Shown: one piece after another, positions 26,637 through 34,452 of the stretch
Layout of the letters: every line of letters begins with the position of its first letter
Position numbering within the stretch: the stretch's first letter is position 1
From: Alcanivorax sp.
Lineage (GTDB): Bacteria; Pseudomonadota; Gammaproteobacteria; Pseudomonadales; Alcanivoracaceae
Assembly (NCBI GenBank): GCA_013823245.1
Contig: PNLU01000017.1
Coordinates: 1-44,880 of the forward strand
DNA: 44,880 bases
Reading direction: 5' to 3'
Notes under the pieces: model-generated
The model's input: the letters and a program-made list of their open reading frames with translations, nothing else
What the model was told of the DNA's origin: nothing
Database searches by the model: none
Program-made: the position numbers and the translations under genes

Positions 26637-28550
26637 ATGCGCAAGTTCGCGCGTCGCATCTGGTCCGGAAATCTTGGCCAACGCAGCCTGGTACTGACAC
26701 TGGTGCCGCTTTTGCTTGCCGCGACGACAGTCGGCGTGCTGTTGTTCGCGCTCGCGCAAACTCGCCAGGCGGACGATGAAGTGCAGCGCGGGCTACGTGT
26801 GCTCGGCCAGATCCATGCGGTGCACGCTGCATTGGCAGAAGCGGCCAGCGGCGTGCGCGGATTTATCATTACCCAGGACGAAACTTTTCTACGTCCCTAT
26901 GAACGCGCAGAACAGCAATTGCGGCAGGCGCTGCAGCAGCTGGAGCGGGACATCAAGGATCCGGTTCAGCGTGAGCAACTGGCTGAAATTTCCGAACTGG
27001 TGGACGTAAAGTTATCGAATCTGGCGGTGTTGACGGCGCGCTCGCGGGAGCTGAGCGGCGGGCAGATGCTGGCTTACTCCCGTGATAACAAGGAGCTGCT
27101 CGATCGACTGCGGCGGCGTATTGCATTCATGGAAGAACGCGAGAATCGTCTGATCGCCGATATGCAGCACCAACAGCGTCGCGCGCGTCAGATCGGCCAC
27201 GCCACCATGCTGGTGGCGGTGCTGGCCACTTTTGTTCTGGCGTCGTTGCTGTCGCAGCGATTTGCTTCTGCCCTGATCCGCCGTATTCGTCATTTGCGCG
27301 ACAACGCACGGCGGATCAGCATGCGGGAGCCGCTCGAATCCTTCAGCGACCAGCCAGAGGATGAGCTGGCCGAGCTGGACCGGTTGCTGGTACAAACCGG
27401 TCAGACCCTGTACGAAAAGCTGGATGAGCTGGAAGCTGCACGGGAAACAGCGGAAGAAGCCAGCCGCGCCAAGACCCGGTTCTTGTCCCGCACCAGTCAT
27501 GAGCTTCGCACCCCGCTGAATGCCGTCATCGGCTTCAGCGCACTGCTGAAAAAGCACCTGGAATTGCCCGCCCAGCGGCGCCAGATTGATGCTATCCAGC
27601 ACAGTGCTGAACACCTGCTGCAGCTGGTCAATGATCTGCTGGACATGTCACGCATTGAGGCTGGCCAGTTGACACTGAAGCTGGAGAGCATTGATCTGGC
27701 CGGGCAGATCGGGCGAGCGCTCGACATTGTGAACGGTCGCGCCGCAGCGCGCGATATTCGCCTGTATCGTGAGAGCTGCGACGCCTTGCCGCCGGTGGTG
27801 GCTGACACCAGCCGTGTCCTGCAGGTTCTGATTAACCTGCTCGACAACGCCGCCAAGTTCTCCGCGCCAGGCAGCGCAGTGGTGATTCGCGGTGCGGTGC
27901 AGTCCGACGCCGTCAGCCTGCATATTATTGATGAAGGCCCGGGCATTCATCCCGACTTTCATGCGGAGCTGTTTCGACCGTTCTCGCGCCAGGATGGACA
28001 GATGGAAGGCGTGGGGCTCGGGCTGGCCATCAGCCATGGGCTGATGTCTGCCATGGGGGGCGCACTGACGTTCACGCCAACGCCCCATGGTGGCAGCTGC
28101 TTTACGATAATGCTGCCGCGCAGTAGGGAGGCAGTAGTGGGCGTCATAGCCGCTTCGTTGCCAGCTTCTGATGTGTCTCCCCGCCGAAGGGAAGCAGCCG
28201 CAGCAAGTGCCTTGCAGTTGTTGCTGTGTACTCCTGACGATGTCTTTGCCATGCAGATTGATGCCACGGCCCAGCGCCTCGGCCTGCCATGCAAGCGCGT
28301 TGAGCGCGATGGGATATTGCCTGATTCAAAGGTTGGAACATCATGGCTGCTGGTGCACGATCACAAGGAAGCACCGGTGTGGCCGGATACGGTGCCGCCA
28401 CCTGTGGCGTGTCTGTGGCGTGATACGCCCGAGGACTCGTCAACCCCGCCCTGCAATATTCGGGCGTTGGCCCGCAATGCGCCTCCCAGTACTTGGCGCA
28501 ACCATCTTCAGGAGGTAATGGATGAGCATCTCGCGCCCGGCAATGCGTGA
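26637..28550 (+). CDS. CHASE3-type sensor histidine kinase with degenerate C-terminal extension
   Basis: A 637-residue membrane kinase. Start ATG 26637, two bases after the LuxR gene stop. Transmembrane helix at 18-40, a CHASE3-like periplasmic helical sensor (about 42-182, with the GFIITQDETFL motif), second helix at about 189-207, HAMP, coiled linker, HisKA with SHELRTPLN (His288), HATPase (LLDNAAKFS, DEGPGIHP, GVGLGLAIS). The last 140 residues (about 500-637) look like a receiver fold that has lost its acidic pocket; no phospho-acceptor is visible. It overlaps the next gene (the free receiver) by 29 bp, which suggests that the receiver is its partner. Confidence 0.88.
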   Translation: MRKFARRIWSGNLGQRSLVLTLVPLLLAATTVGVLLFALAQTRQADDEVQRGLRVLGQIHAVHAALAEAASGVRGFIITQDETFLRPYERAEQQLRQALQQLERDIKDPVQREQLAEISELVDVKLSNLAVLTARSRELSGGQMLAYSRDNKELLDRLRRRIAFMEERENRLIADMQHQQRRARQIGHATMLVAVLATFVLASLLSQRFASALIRRIRHLRDNARRISMREPLESFSDQPEDELAELDRLLVQTGQTLYEKLDELEAARETAEEASRAKTRFLSRTSHELRTPLNAVIGFSALLKKHLELPAQRRQIDAIQHSAEHLLQLVNDLLDMSRIEAGQLTLKLESIDLAGQIGRALDIVNGRAAARDIRLYRESCDALPPVVADTSRVLQVLINLLDNAAKFSAPGSAVVIRGAVQSDAVSLHIIDEGPGIHPDFHAELFRPFSRQDGQMEGVGLGLAISHGLMSAMGGALTFTPTPHGGSCFTIMLPRSREAVVGVIAASLPASDVSPRRREAAAASALQLLLCTPDDVFAMQIDATAQRLGLPCKRVERDGILPDSKVGTSWLLVHDHKEAPVWPDTVPPPVACLWRDTPEDSSTPPCNIRALARNAPPSTWRNHLQEVMDEHLAPGNA

Positions 28551-29001
28551 CGCACGCTTGCTGATTGTTGACGATGAACCGGCCAATCTGGCGCTGCTGG
28601 AGCAAATCTTCACGGAGGAAGGCTTCGAGCAGGTATTGTCGACGGTGGATGCCACGCGAGTGCCTGGCCTGATTCAGGGATACCGGCCCGATATTGTATT
28701 GCTGGATTTGCGCATGCCCGAGGTCGATGGCTACAGCCTTCTGACCCTTCTGGATGAGCAGCGCCGCGAAGGAAATTGGATTCCAGTGCTGGTGCTGACG
28801 GCGGATGTGACCCGTGATGCGCGCTACAAAGCCCTGTCTCTGGGGGCGTCAGATTTTCTTACCAAGCCGTTTGACCCTGTTGAGGTGATTCTGCGAGCCT
28901 GGAATCTGTTGGAAACGCGTTTACTCTATCGAGCCTTGTCTCAGCTGGGTGAAGTGCCCGATCTGGCCACCGAGCGGCGACCATGGCGTGCGTCAGATTA
29001 A
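28522..29001 (+). CDS. Single-domain response regulator with C-terminal tail
   Basis: A 159-residue receiver protein starting MSISRPAMRD (ATG 28522) with a strong AGGAGG ribosome-binding site at 28510-28515 inside the end of the upstream gene. Phosphorylation site D62 (IVLLDLRMPEVDG), acidic pair at 17-18 (IVDDEP), Thr93 and Lys115 (TKPFDP). A 35-residue helical tail follows the receiver fold, with no DNA-binding or enzymatic domain. This fits a phosphotransfer or protein-interaction output for the five-gene signalling operon. The gene ends 21 bp from the converging porin gene. Confidence 0.9.
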   Translation: MSISRPAMRDARLLIVDDEPANLALLEQIFTEEGFEQVLSTVDATRVPGLIQGYRPDIVLLDLRMPEVDGYSLLTLLDEQRREGNWIPVLVLTADVTRDARYKALSLGASDFLTKPFDPVEVILRAWNLLETRLLYRALSQLGEVPDLATERRPWRASD

Positions 29002-29022
29002 AATGAAACCTACGCCCCTCAC

Positions 29023-30174
29023 TCAGAACGCGAGCTGCGCACGCAGGGCCAGTTGTCGTGTGCGGTCGTCGGTAAAAGAGTTGTCGCCAAGAGTGTAATT
29101 CGCCATGAAGCGCACAGCCGGGCTGGCGAAGTAATTGATGCCGAGGGTGATGGACTCGGCCTGCATGTTGTCGATGTCAGCGTTGCTGATATGGTCATAC
29201 CGTGCTGTGAGTTGCACGATATTAGAGCCTGAGGGGGAGCGAAATACCGCACGGTCAGAATCATAGGGACTCATTTGCCCGGTCAGGGTGTAACCGCCCT
29301 GAGCATAGTAAGTATCAACGCGTTGTGTCGGCCCCGAGGCTTGGTGGAACTCAGCGGCAACATATTCTGCCTGCGCAAAGAAGCCCCCGGCGGAGATGGC
29401 GGCTTCCACCCCCAGCGCATCGACGCGCCCTCCTTCAAGCGTGGTGGCGATACGCTGCGATGGCCCACGCCGACCTGCGTATAACGCATTGGCGTTAAAG
29501 GCGGGCGTTGAACTCGTGCCGTTTTCATGCGAAAACGATGCGCCCAAATGCAGCAGTTGTTGCTCGGTCTTGATCGGGAGCACGGTAACGCGGCCTGCGG
29601 CGCCAACCCCATCGTTTCGTGCGGAACCGGCTCCACGGGTGTTGAATGCCGACAGGCCCACGCTATGCCGCTCTCTTGTCACCAGGTAACCGGCGCCCTG
29701 CTGCCACTGTCTGCCTGCATGAATGCCTATGGCGGAAGCAAAAGGGCGCTCCATCATCAGGATGTGGTTGGAGCTGGTGAGCTCCTCCATGCCGCGGTAT
29801 GGCTTGAACTGACCTAGGATAAGGCGCCCCGGACCCAGATGTGTAGCAATAAACATATGTCTGAAGCCAGAGCCAGCTCGTTCGTCCTGACCGGCGAAGT
29901 CATTTTCCCACAGATAGTCCCATTCATGAACTCTGCCGCGCAGTGTTAGACGGGCCCTGCGGAATTCGGTTGTGCTGACCGACTCTTCAATGTCATTGTC
30001 GAAGAAATAGGCATCGAAGTGAATGCGCGCACTGACCTGCCCCTCAAATTGACCGTCGGCGGATCGAACTGTGAGGCCTCCGCGTGTCTCGGCAATATCT
30101 GCGATCGCTTCGCCTGCTAGCAGCAGCACCATGCTGGCAGCAACTGCGGACCCTGTTTTTCGGCGCAACCCCAT
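29023..30174 (-). CDS. OprP/OprO-type porin (phosphate-selective porin family)
   Basis: A 383-residue outer-membrane beta-barrel. A signal peptide ends near AIA-DIAET (residues 1-25). Family signatures: RIHFDAYFF after GQFEGQVSAR, then TTEFRRARLTLRGRVHEWDYLWENDFAG, the GQFKPYRGMEELTSSN segment, and a C-terminal barrel strand ending in Phe (RAQLAF). The start at ATG 30174 has GGAG about 8 nt upstream. Family members in Pseudomonas pass phosphate or polyphosphate, but many relatives transport other anions or nonpolar substrates, so substrate is unresolved. A Pho box is not visible. A stem-loop (30263-30287) separates it from the upstream small gene. Confidence 0.85.
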   Translation of the reverse strand: MGLRRKTGSAVAASMVLLLAGEAIADIAETRGGLTVRSADGQFEGQVSARIHFDAYFFDNDIEESVSTTEFRRARLTLRGRVHEWDYLWENDFAGQDERAGSGFRHMFIATHLGPGRLILGQFKPYRGMEELTSSNHILMMERPFASAIGIHAGRQWQQGAGYLVTRERHSVGLSAFNTRGAGSARNDGVGAAGRVTVLPIKTEQQLLHLGASFSHENGTSSTPAFNANALYAGRRGPSQRIATTLEGGRVDALGVEAAISAGGFFAQAEYVAAEFHQASGPTQRVDTYYAQGGYTLTGQMSPYDSDRAVFRSPSGSNIVQLTARYDHISNADIDNMQAESITLGINYFASPAVRFMANYTLGDNSFTDDRTRQLALRAQLAF

Positions 30175-30262
30175 GCCAGTTTCTCCATGCCAGGCAAGAT
30201 GATCGTTTGCGATGCCTGCAACGCAGCTGAGCCTGACGCAAAGCCAGGCTTTTTACCTGAAA

Positions 30263-30287
30263 GCCCGCAGCGATAATCGCTGCGGGC
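30263..30287 (-). terminator. Stem-loop after the small exported protein gene
   Basis: GCCCGCAGCGA (30263-30273) and TCGCTGCGGGC (30277-30287) form a perfect 11-bp stem with a 3-nt loop, 11 nt after the stop of the minus-strand gene at 30298. The following minus-strand bases TTTCAGG contain only a short T-run, so termination may be partial, leaving some read-through to the porin gene. Confidence 0.6.
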
Positions 30288-30297
30288 CGAGTGGTAG

Positions 30298-30756
30298 TCA
30301 ACTCTGCACATGCAGGAATGTGCGGGTGACGTCCTGGTTGCTGACAAAGAAGCCATTATCGAATGGTTCTCGCGTGGTCACGGTTTCCAGCTTGCACATG
30401 CCGGTAGGCTCTATGCGATGCCCCGCCAGCCGCGGGAAGCGCCGGTCCGACACCGTCGCACAAGTGACCTCCCGATCCGGCAGTGACAACACGACCGCAC
30501 TTTGCTCTGCATCAAAGCGCAGGCCTTCCACGGCAACACGCTGGGAGCGCATTGGGGCTTCCTGCCACAAGTCATCCAGTTTGAAGCTGACATGCACCCA
30601 GGCGCGCCCCAGTTCCGGATTGATCTGGAACTTGGTTTGCGGATGGTAGGCATGCACGGTTCCGTGTTCGACCAGCGTGATGGTCACCGGTTGGCTATGG
30701 GCCATGCCGACCAGAGCCAGCATGGCAGCACCGAGCAATACTCCTGATTTCTTCAT
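30298..30756 (-). CDS. Exported protein of unknown function (about 15 kDa)
   Basis: A 152-residue protein; start MKKSGVLLGAAM (ATG 30756, AGAGG 8 nt upstream; the in-frame ATG at 30762 is too close). Signal peptide about 1-22 (ALVGMAHS-QPVT). The mature part is beta-rich, with TLVEHGTVHAYHP, WVHVSFKLDDLW, and two Cys (TCAT and GMCKL) likely disulfide-bonded. I do not recognise a family. It lies 27 bp downstream of the lipoprotein gene and is probably co-transcribed with it. Confidence 0.65.
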   Translation of the reverse strand: MKKSGVLLGAAMLALVGMAHSQPVTITLVEHGTVHAYHPQTKFQINPELGRAWVHVSFKLDDLWQEAPMRSQRVAVEGLRFDAEQSAVVLSLPDREVTCATVSDRRFPRLAGHRIEPTGMCKLETVTTREPFDNGFFVSNQDVTRTFLHVQS

Positions 30757-30783
30757 CGTCATGACCTCTGTGTAGTGGGTTAT

Positions 30784-31356
30784 TCAGGGCTGAAAGGGCA
30801 GCGAGGAATGGTGCAGCACAATGCGCAGGGTGCCCTCACTGTCCAGCGCGTACCCCCAGGTCTTGTCGACCGTGGTGACATTGCCGTTCTTGTCAGTGAT
30901 CGACACATTGCCCATGCTCATGGCGGTGTTGCCGTCGATAAACAGCGCTGCGTTATCCACCTCGACACTGCGCCAGCCTTTCAGGGCAAAGCCGCTGTCG
31001 TTCGGGAAGTTGTCGTCATGACCGACGAAGTAGGCCAGTGCGCCTTCCGCCGTAGTGCGGAATGTCTGCGGTGCTACCGTCAGGGTGGGCTTGAAGAGTA
31101 CGGGGCCCAGGTTGTAGCCGTAAGCCGCATCGATCACGCTCTTCGCCGTAGCGCGCGCCTGCTCGATACCGCCCTGCTCGAAATCCTTGCTGATCTGGAC
31201 CAGCGCATTGCCCCAGGCCTGCTGGGCGGCCAGAACATCCGCCTCGGAAATGGCGGCCGTGTTGTTCGGCGAAGAGGCGCAAGCTACGGTAGCCGCGCCG
31301 GCCAGTACCGCCACGGCCAGAGGGGTGCGCAGGAAAGAAAAGGCAGAAACAGTCAT
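30784..31356 (-). CDS. Lipoprotein with a SnoaL/NTF2-like body, unknown function
   Basis: A 190-residue protein starting MTVSAFSFLRTP (ATG 31356), GGAGG 5 nt upstream. A signal peptide ends in a lipobox-like ATVAC (Cys28), followed by a short Ser/Asn linker. The body begins DVLAAQQAWGNALVQISKDF, the helix pattern of NTF2/SnoaL-like proteins, and continues with FRTTAEGALAYFVGHD, FALKGWRSVEVDNAALFIDG, then VTTVDKTWGYALD and LRIVLHHSSLPF; the last strands are typical of this fold. Similar marine-bacterial sequences are often misannotated as phosphoribosyl-AMP cyclohydrolase; that enzyme's motifs are absent. Control region upstream includes a 26-bp palindrome and a tandem repeat. Confidence 0.7.
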   Translation of the reverse strand: MTVSAFSFLRTPLAVAVLAGAATVACASSPNNTAAISEADVLAAQQAWGNALVQISKDFEQGGIEQARATAKSVIDAAYGYNLGPVLFKPTLTVAPQTFRTTAEGALAYFVGHDDNFPNDSGFALKGWRSVEVDNAALFIDGNTAMSMGNVSITDKNGNVTTVDKTWGYALDSEGTLRIVLHHSSLPFQP

Positions 31357-31442
31357 GTGAACCTCCAATGTGTAGACTCGTTAAGTAACGAGGTCATGAT
31401 GGAGGTTTGGCAGGTAAGGCGCGTCCGCCGTGGGCGGGAAGA

Positions 31443-31468
31443 GCGTGTATGCCGATCGGCATACACGC
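31443..31468. promoter_or_regulatory. 26-bp perfect palindrome
   Basis: Every base from 31443 to 31468 pairs with its mirror base (half-site GCGTGTATGCCGA). No T-tract follows on either strand, so it is not an intrinsic terminator. It lies 87-112 bp upstream of the lipoprotein ATG (minus strand), the position of an operator. As a symmetrical site with no spacer it could bind a dimeric repressor. The regulator is unknown. Confidence 0.5.
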
Positions 31469-31474
31469 ATCATT

Positions 31475-31504
31475 CAGTCAGAGTGCCCGCAGTCAGAGTG
31501 CCCG
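31475..31504. repeat. Two tandem copies of a 15-bp direct repeat
   Basis: CAGTCAGAGTGCCCG occurs twice back to back (31475-31489 and 31490-31504), immediately beside the 26-bp palindrome and between two minus-strand genes. It could be a paired binding site or a recent short tandem duplication. Confidence 0.75.
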
Positions 31505-31532
31505 GCACAGGGCTCAGCCGAAGGGCGGCGAA

Positions 31533-31742
31533 TCAGTGGGCGTGGGAATCACTGCTGTCGTGACGGCGCAGCCCGGCGGCCAGGCGCGAGCGATCAATGG
31601 CACGCGGTGCCTGCGCCTGGGCGCGAGCTTGCGCCTCGGTCTCACGGGCTTGCTGCTCGCGACGCTTGCGCAGCAACACTTCGGCGTCGGCAATCACTTC
31701 TTTCAATTGAGGTACGGTGAGGTGGTCCAGAATAATGGCCAT
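31533..31742 (-). CDS. Small coiled-coil protein resembling the N-terminus of H-NS-family proteins
   Basis: A 69-residue protein, start ATG 31742. The first 32 residues (LDHLTVPQLKEVIADAEVLL followed by RKRREQQ) match the oligomerisation-helix pattern of H-NS/MvaT-type proteins, with a long Glu/Gln/Ala/Arg-rich helix following. The C-terminal DNA-binding loop of H-NS-type proteins (G-R-P-type hook) is not present; the tail is Ser/His/Asp-rich. It may therefore form heterodimers with full-length H-NS-like proteins and modulate silencing. Weak ribosome-binding site (AAAGA). Alternative: an unrelated coiled-coil protein. Genes around it are same-strand but well separated. Confidence 0.5.
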   Translation of the reverse strand: MAIILDHLTVPQLKEVIADAEVLLRKRREQQARETEAQARAQAQAPRAIDRSRLAAGLRRHDSSDSHAH

Positions 31743-31942
31743 ATATGAATCTTTTTGAGTCCTTGAACAAAACGGCGTGCCCACAAAAGCGTGGTGGCAG
31801 AAAAGCGCCGTTCCCCGGATATGAAAAGTAAAAATGAATAAAACGTGAAAGGACGATATTCAGTTAACTCGCCGAATTGGTTTATACCGCTAAAAGCTTT
31901 TAATCGTCAAGTGGCTTGCAAAGGCGTCGGCGCCGTATAGAT

Positions 31943-31997
31943 AAAATGCCGGATGATATTTACACTTTGCCTTGTATATGCTAGCCGGCATTTTTTT
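31943..31997 (-). terminator. Long-loop terminator downstream of fic gene
   Basis: AAAATGCCGG (31943-31952) and CCGGCATTTT (31985-31994) form a 10-bp stem around a 32-nt loop, flanked by runs of T (plus strand, TTTTTTT at 31991-31997) and AAAA/TTTT on the minus side. It begins 10 nt after the stop of the fic gene (32007). The loop is long, so it may be a bidirectional stop rather than a compact intrinsic terminator. The 31743-31942 stretch shows no gene. Confidence 0.45.
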
Positions 31998-32006
31998 ATG
32001 GTGCGC

Positions 32007-33113
32007 TCACTGATACGGTTGTATGTCGTTGTTGTCAGTGGTCATCAACCGAAGCAGGCGCGGGTTAAGAAACAGTTTCTCGTTGCCAGCGGTCTGCTCT
32101 TGCAGCACATCGATATCAACCAGTTGTTTCAGGTACACCGAGGCGGTCTGCCGTTTTGCGATCTGTTTCTCGACCAGGTTGCCGATGCGGCAGTACGGCT
32201 GCTCGAAAATCACCTGTAATAGATCGTGGCTGTAGACCTTGGGCAGCTTGTCGCGGACATGTTGTTCGGTTTGTACCATCAATTTTCGCATGGCCGCGAT
32301 CTTTGCGCAGGTCCAGTTGGAAACCTGCTCAACGCCGGTGAGCATGAAGATGATCCACGCCTGCCAGTCACCGGTGCGGGTAACCTCAGTCAGTAGTCGA
32401 TAGTAGTCATTCTTATGCTGAACGATATAGCGGCTGAGATAGAGGATCGGTAGTGTCAGCAGCCGCTGCTCTAGCAAGTAGAGCACGTTGATGATGCGGC
32501 CTGTCCGGCCATTGCCATCGTGAAAGGGGTGGATTGCTTCGAACTGGTAGTGGCTGACAGCCAGCTTGATGAGGGGGTCGACACCGTCTTCCGCGTGCAG
32601 ATAGTGCTCCCAGTTAGCCAGCAGGTCGCGAATCACTGACTCTCCACAGGGTGGGGTATAGATGGTCTCGCCGGTCGCCTGATTGCCGATAATGGTGCCG
32701 GGCACTTTGCGGATATCCATGTTTGCACCCTTCAAGGTGCTGCATATCTCCACGGCGGTGTTGGTGCAGAGCGGCTTGCGGTGTAGCTGGATGAAGCCCT
32801 CATGGAGTGCTGTCCGGTAGCGCAGGGCTTCCCGGGTGGCCGGATCGGCGCCCCGATCCTCCTGTGAGTAACGGAACAGCTTGTCGGTGGTGGTGACAAT
32901 ATTCTCGATCCGGGAGCTGTCTTTGGCTTCCAGCAGGGGCAACAGGTTGATCAGCAGTGTCTGATTGGGAATCAGCTCACCGGCCTGCTTGAGTTCGGCG
33001 AGGGCGGCGCGGGCCGGAATACAGGCTTTGAGTATGGCTACCGTTTCCGTGGTTTCCCGGGCAGGCGGGAGAGGCGGCAACAGGTTGTGGGGCTTGTCTG
33101 CTTCCCATGCCAT
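32007..33113 (-). CDS. Fic-domain AMP-transferase with C-terminal winged helix
   Basis: A 368-residue protein (MAWEADKPHN; ATG 33113 is 9 nt from GGGAG, while an ATG at 33119 is 3 nt away). Layout: N-terminal inhibitory helix with SSRIEN (S66, E70, N71), matching the (S/T)xxxE(G/N) motif of class II Fic proteins; Fic core HPFHDGNGRTGR (195-206) with catalytic His195, nucleotide-binding Asp/Gly residues and Arg206; then a linker and a winged-helix domain (about 295-365; LLQVIFEQPYCRIGNLVEKQ). Fic transfers AMP (or another nucleotide part) to Ser/Thr/Tyr of a target protein; target unknown. The layout matches class II Fic-wHTH proteins such as the Shewanella SO4266 type. The promoter carries four operator half-sites, so autoregulation is likely (inference). 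Confidence 0.9.
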   Translation of the reverse strand: MAWEADKPHNLLPPLPPARETTETVAILKACIPARAALAELKQAGELIPNQTLLINLLPLLEAKDSSRIENIVTTTDKLFRYSQEDRGADPATREALRYRTALHEGFIQLHRKPLCTNTAVEICSTLKGANMDIRKVPGTIIGNQATGETIYTPPCGESVIRDLLANWEHYLHAEDGVDPLIKLAVSHYQFEAIHPFHDGNGRTGRIINVLYLLEQRLLTLPILYLSRYIVQHKNDYYRLLTEVTRTGDWQAWIIFMLTGVEQVSNWTCAKIAAMRKLMVQTEQHVRDKLPKVYSHDLLQVIFEQPYCRIGNLVEKQIAKRQTASVYLKQLVDIDVLQEQTAGNEKLFLNPRLLRLMTTDNNDIQPYQ

Positions 33114-33132
33114 GTTCATATTCTCCCAAAAA

Positions 33133-33222
33133 ATCGACATAGATCGTGGATCGAGGCAGTCTATGTCGATGCGATAAACATAGCAATAGGCTGTGTCGAT
33201 AAAGTTCAACAAAATCGACACA
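33133..33222. promoter_or_regulatory. Four-box operator of the fic gene
   Basis: Four copies of ATCGACA(T/C)A or its complement: 33133-33143 (ATCGACATAGA) with 33160-33170 (TCTATGTCGAT), a perfect 11-bp inverted repeat with 16-bp spacer; and 33192-33200 (TGTGTCGAT) with 33214-33222 (ATCGACACA), a 9-bp inverted repeat with 13-bp spacer. A possible minus-strand promoter has -35 TTGAAC (33209-33204) and -10 TGCTAT (33185-33180), spacer 18; boxes surround it and continue into the leader. Confidence 0.7.
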
Positions 33223-33242
33223 TGCCGGTCACTCTCCTTTGC

Positions 33243-34370
33243 TCACGCAATATGCCGAAACGCCCGCTTCTCCACCTCGGCCTCGATATTCGCTGTCAGC
33301 ATCCGCTGTGCCATGCGGAAGTTCCAGGCACCGAAGGCCCGCCCCAGCCCCGGGACCAGATAGTGCAGTCGTGTCTGCACCCGGTTATTGACGGTCAGCA
33401 TCTTGATCACGGCGCGCCAGGCTCGGGAGCGGGGCAGTTGATACTGGCGCGCGCGCTCTTCGCCCAGGCAGGTGGCGCACAGTTCGAACATCATCCCGGC
33501 GGGCAGGTACATGGGCGGCTGGCCGGCGGTGCCGGTGATCAGCTCGTGCACGCGTTCCACGGTGATGGGATGGACCTCGTGCTCGCGTTCCATGATCCGG
33601 TCGTAGGCCAGCGCTTCGTCTTCCGGGCTGGTGGTCAGGAATTCATCGGTGACGCCGTTCAGATAGGCCACATAACGCCAGAAGTGGTGCGTGGCTTCGA
33701 GATCTTCGCGGCTCAGGGTGACGCCCAGGCGGGCCATGCCGCGCACGGCCAGGTGGTTGAACTCGATAATGGTGAAAAGCATGTCTTCCTGGTTGATGGG
33801 GTGGTCGAAGCGATCGCTGTCCCAGCCCTTGCTCAGCAGATGGCGGCGCACCATGGCGTGCAGCAGGCGCACTTCCATGATGGTGCGGTGGCCAGGACCG
33901 CCCGGGCGCAGGCCGTTGGGGGCCTGGCTGTTGTGGGTCATCTGTCCGGTTTCATAGAGGCGCTTGATCACCTTCTCGGGCTTGAAACGGCCGGTGGCGG
34001 CCAGCACTTCCGAGGCCTTGTTCAGCCCGGCGCCCTCGGCCAGGCCGCCGACCAGCAGCACCACACCACGGGTCTGGCCGAAGGCCAGCTGCACCCGGCG
34101 AGCGCGTTCGATCAGGTCCCAGTCTACCCAGTCGGGCACGGTCCAGGAGTAGTCCAGAAAGTCCCGGAAGATGCCGCCCTCGCTGTCGGCGCGGGCCATC
34201 ACTTCGTCCAGCATCTGTGAGGGCAGGTGACGTTTGAGCTGCGCCGCCACCTGGTCGGCCAGCGGGTCGCCGGTCTGGCGCATACGGTTCATGAAGGCGT
34301 CGCTGTAGCGGCCGTTCCGGGTATCGTGGTGGGCCGCGTTGGGGGAGCGGGCGGCAGCGCTGGCGGTCAT
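33243..34370 (-). CDS. MpaB/DUF2236-family oxygenase
   Basis: A 375-residue protein starting MTASAAARSP (ATG 34370; CAGGAG 6 nt upstream). Helix-rich, with family features: WTVPDWVDWDLIERARRV, the conserved segment RTIMEVRLLHAMVRRHL (about 162-178), INQEDMLFTIIEFNHLAVRG (192-211) and FWRYVAYLNGV (230-240). This family includes the latex-clearing protein Lcp and MpaB, haem b-dependent oxygenases that cleave isoprenoid double bonds. No signal peptide or haem CxxCH. Substrate unknown. It is divergent from the MaoC-thiolase pair across 243 bp, which has a palindrome (34437-34452), suggesting joint control. Wrongly labelled in many genomes as 'hypothetical'. Confidence 0.82.
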   Translation of the reverse strand: MTASAAARSPNAAHHDTRNGRYSDAFMNRMRQTGDPLADQVAAQLKRHLPSQMLDEVMARADSEGGIFRDFLDYSWTVPDWVDWDLIERARRVQLAFGQTRGVVLLVGGLAEGAGLNKASEVLAATGRFKPEKVIKRLYETGQMTHNSQAPNGLRPGGPGHRTIMEVRLLHAMVRRHLLSKGWDSDRFDHPINQEDMLFTIIEFNHLAVRGMARLGVTLSREDLEATHHFWRYVAYLNGVTDEFLTTSPEDEALAYDRIMEREHEVHPITVERVHELITGTAGQPPMYLPAGMMFELCATCLGEERARQYQLPRSRAWRAVIKMLTVNNRVQTRLHYLVPGLGRAFGAWNFRMAQRMLTANIEAEVEKRAFRHIA

Positions 34371-34436
34371 GGTGGTCTCCTGGTACCGGGGTGCAGTGTT
34401 CTGGTGTCTGCTTGATCATACGGGCGTGAAAACGAT

Positions 34437-34452
34437 ATGACTAACCAGTCAT
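34437..34452. promoter_or_regulatory. Palindrome ATGACT-N4-AGTCAT in divergent promoter region
   Basis: ATGACTAACCAGTCAT, a perfect 6-bp inverted repeat with AACC spacer, lies 67 bp upstream of the MpaB-like ATG and 162 bp upstream of the MaoC ATG. Its TGACT/AGTCA half-sites are of the kind often bound by TetR-family repressors. A possible plus-strand -10 TAGAAT lies at 34576-34581. Confidence 0.45.

Noticed and set aside
33114-33221. N-terminal extension of the Fic protein
   Set aside because: It would translate the operator boxes; family-like sequence begins near 33113 and the ribosome-binding site lies just upstream.
33087-34220. 377-codon plus-strand frame over the MpaB-like gene
   Set aside because: Antisense shadow with His/Gly/Gln-rich composition.
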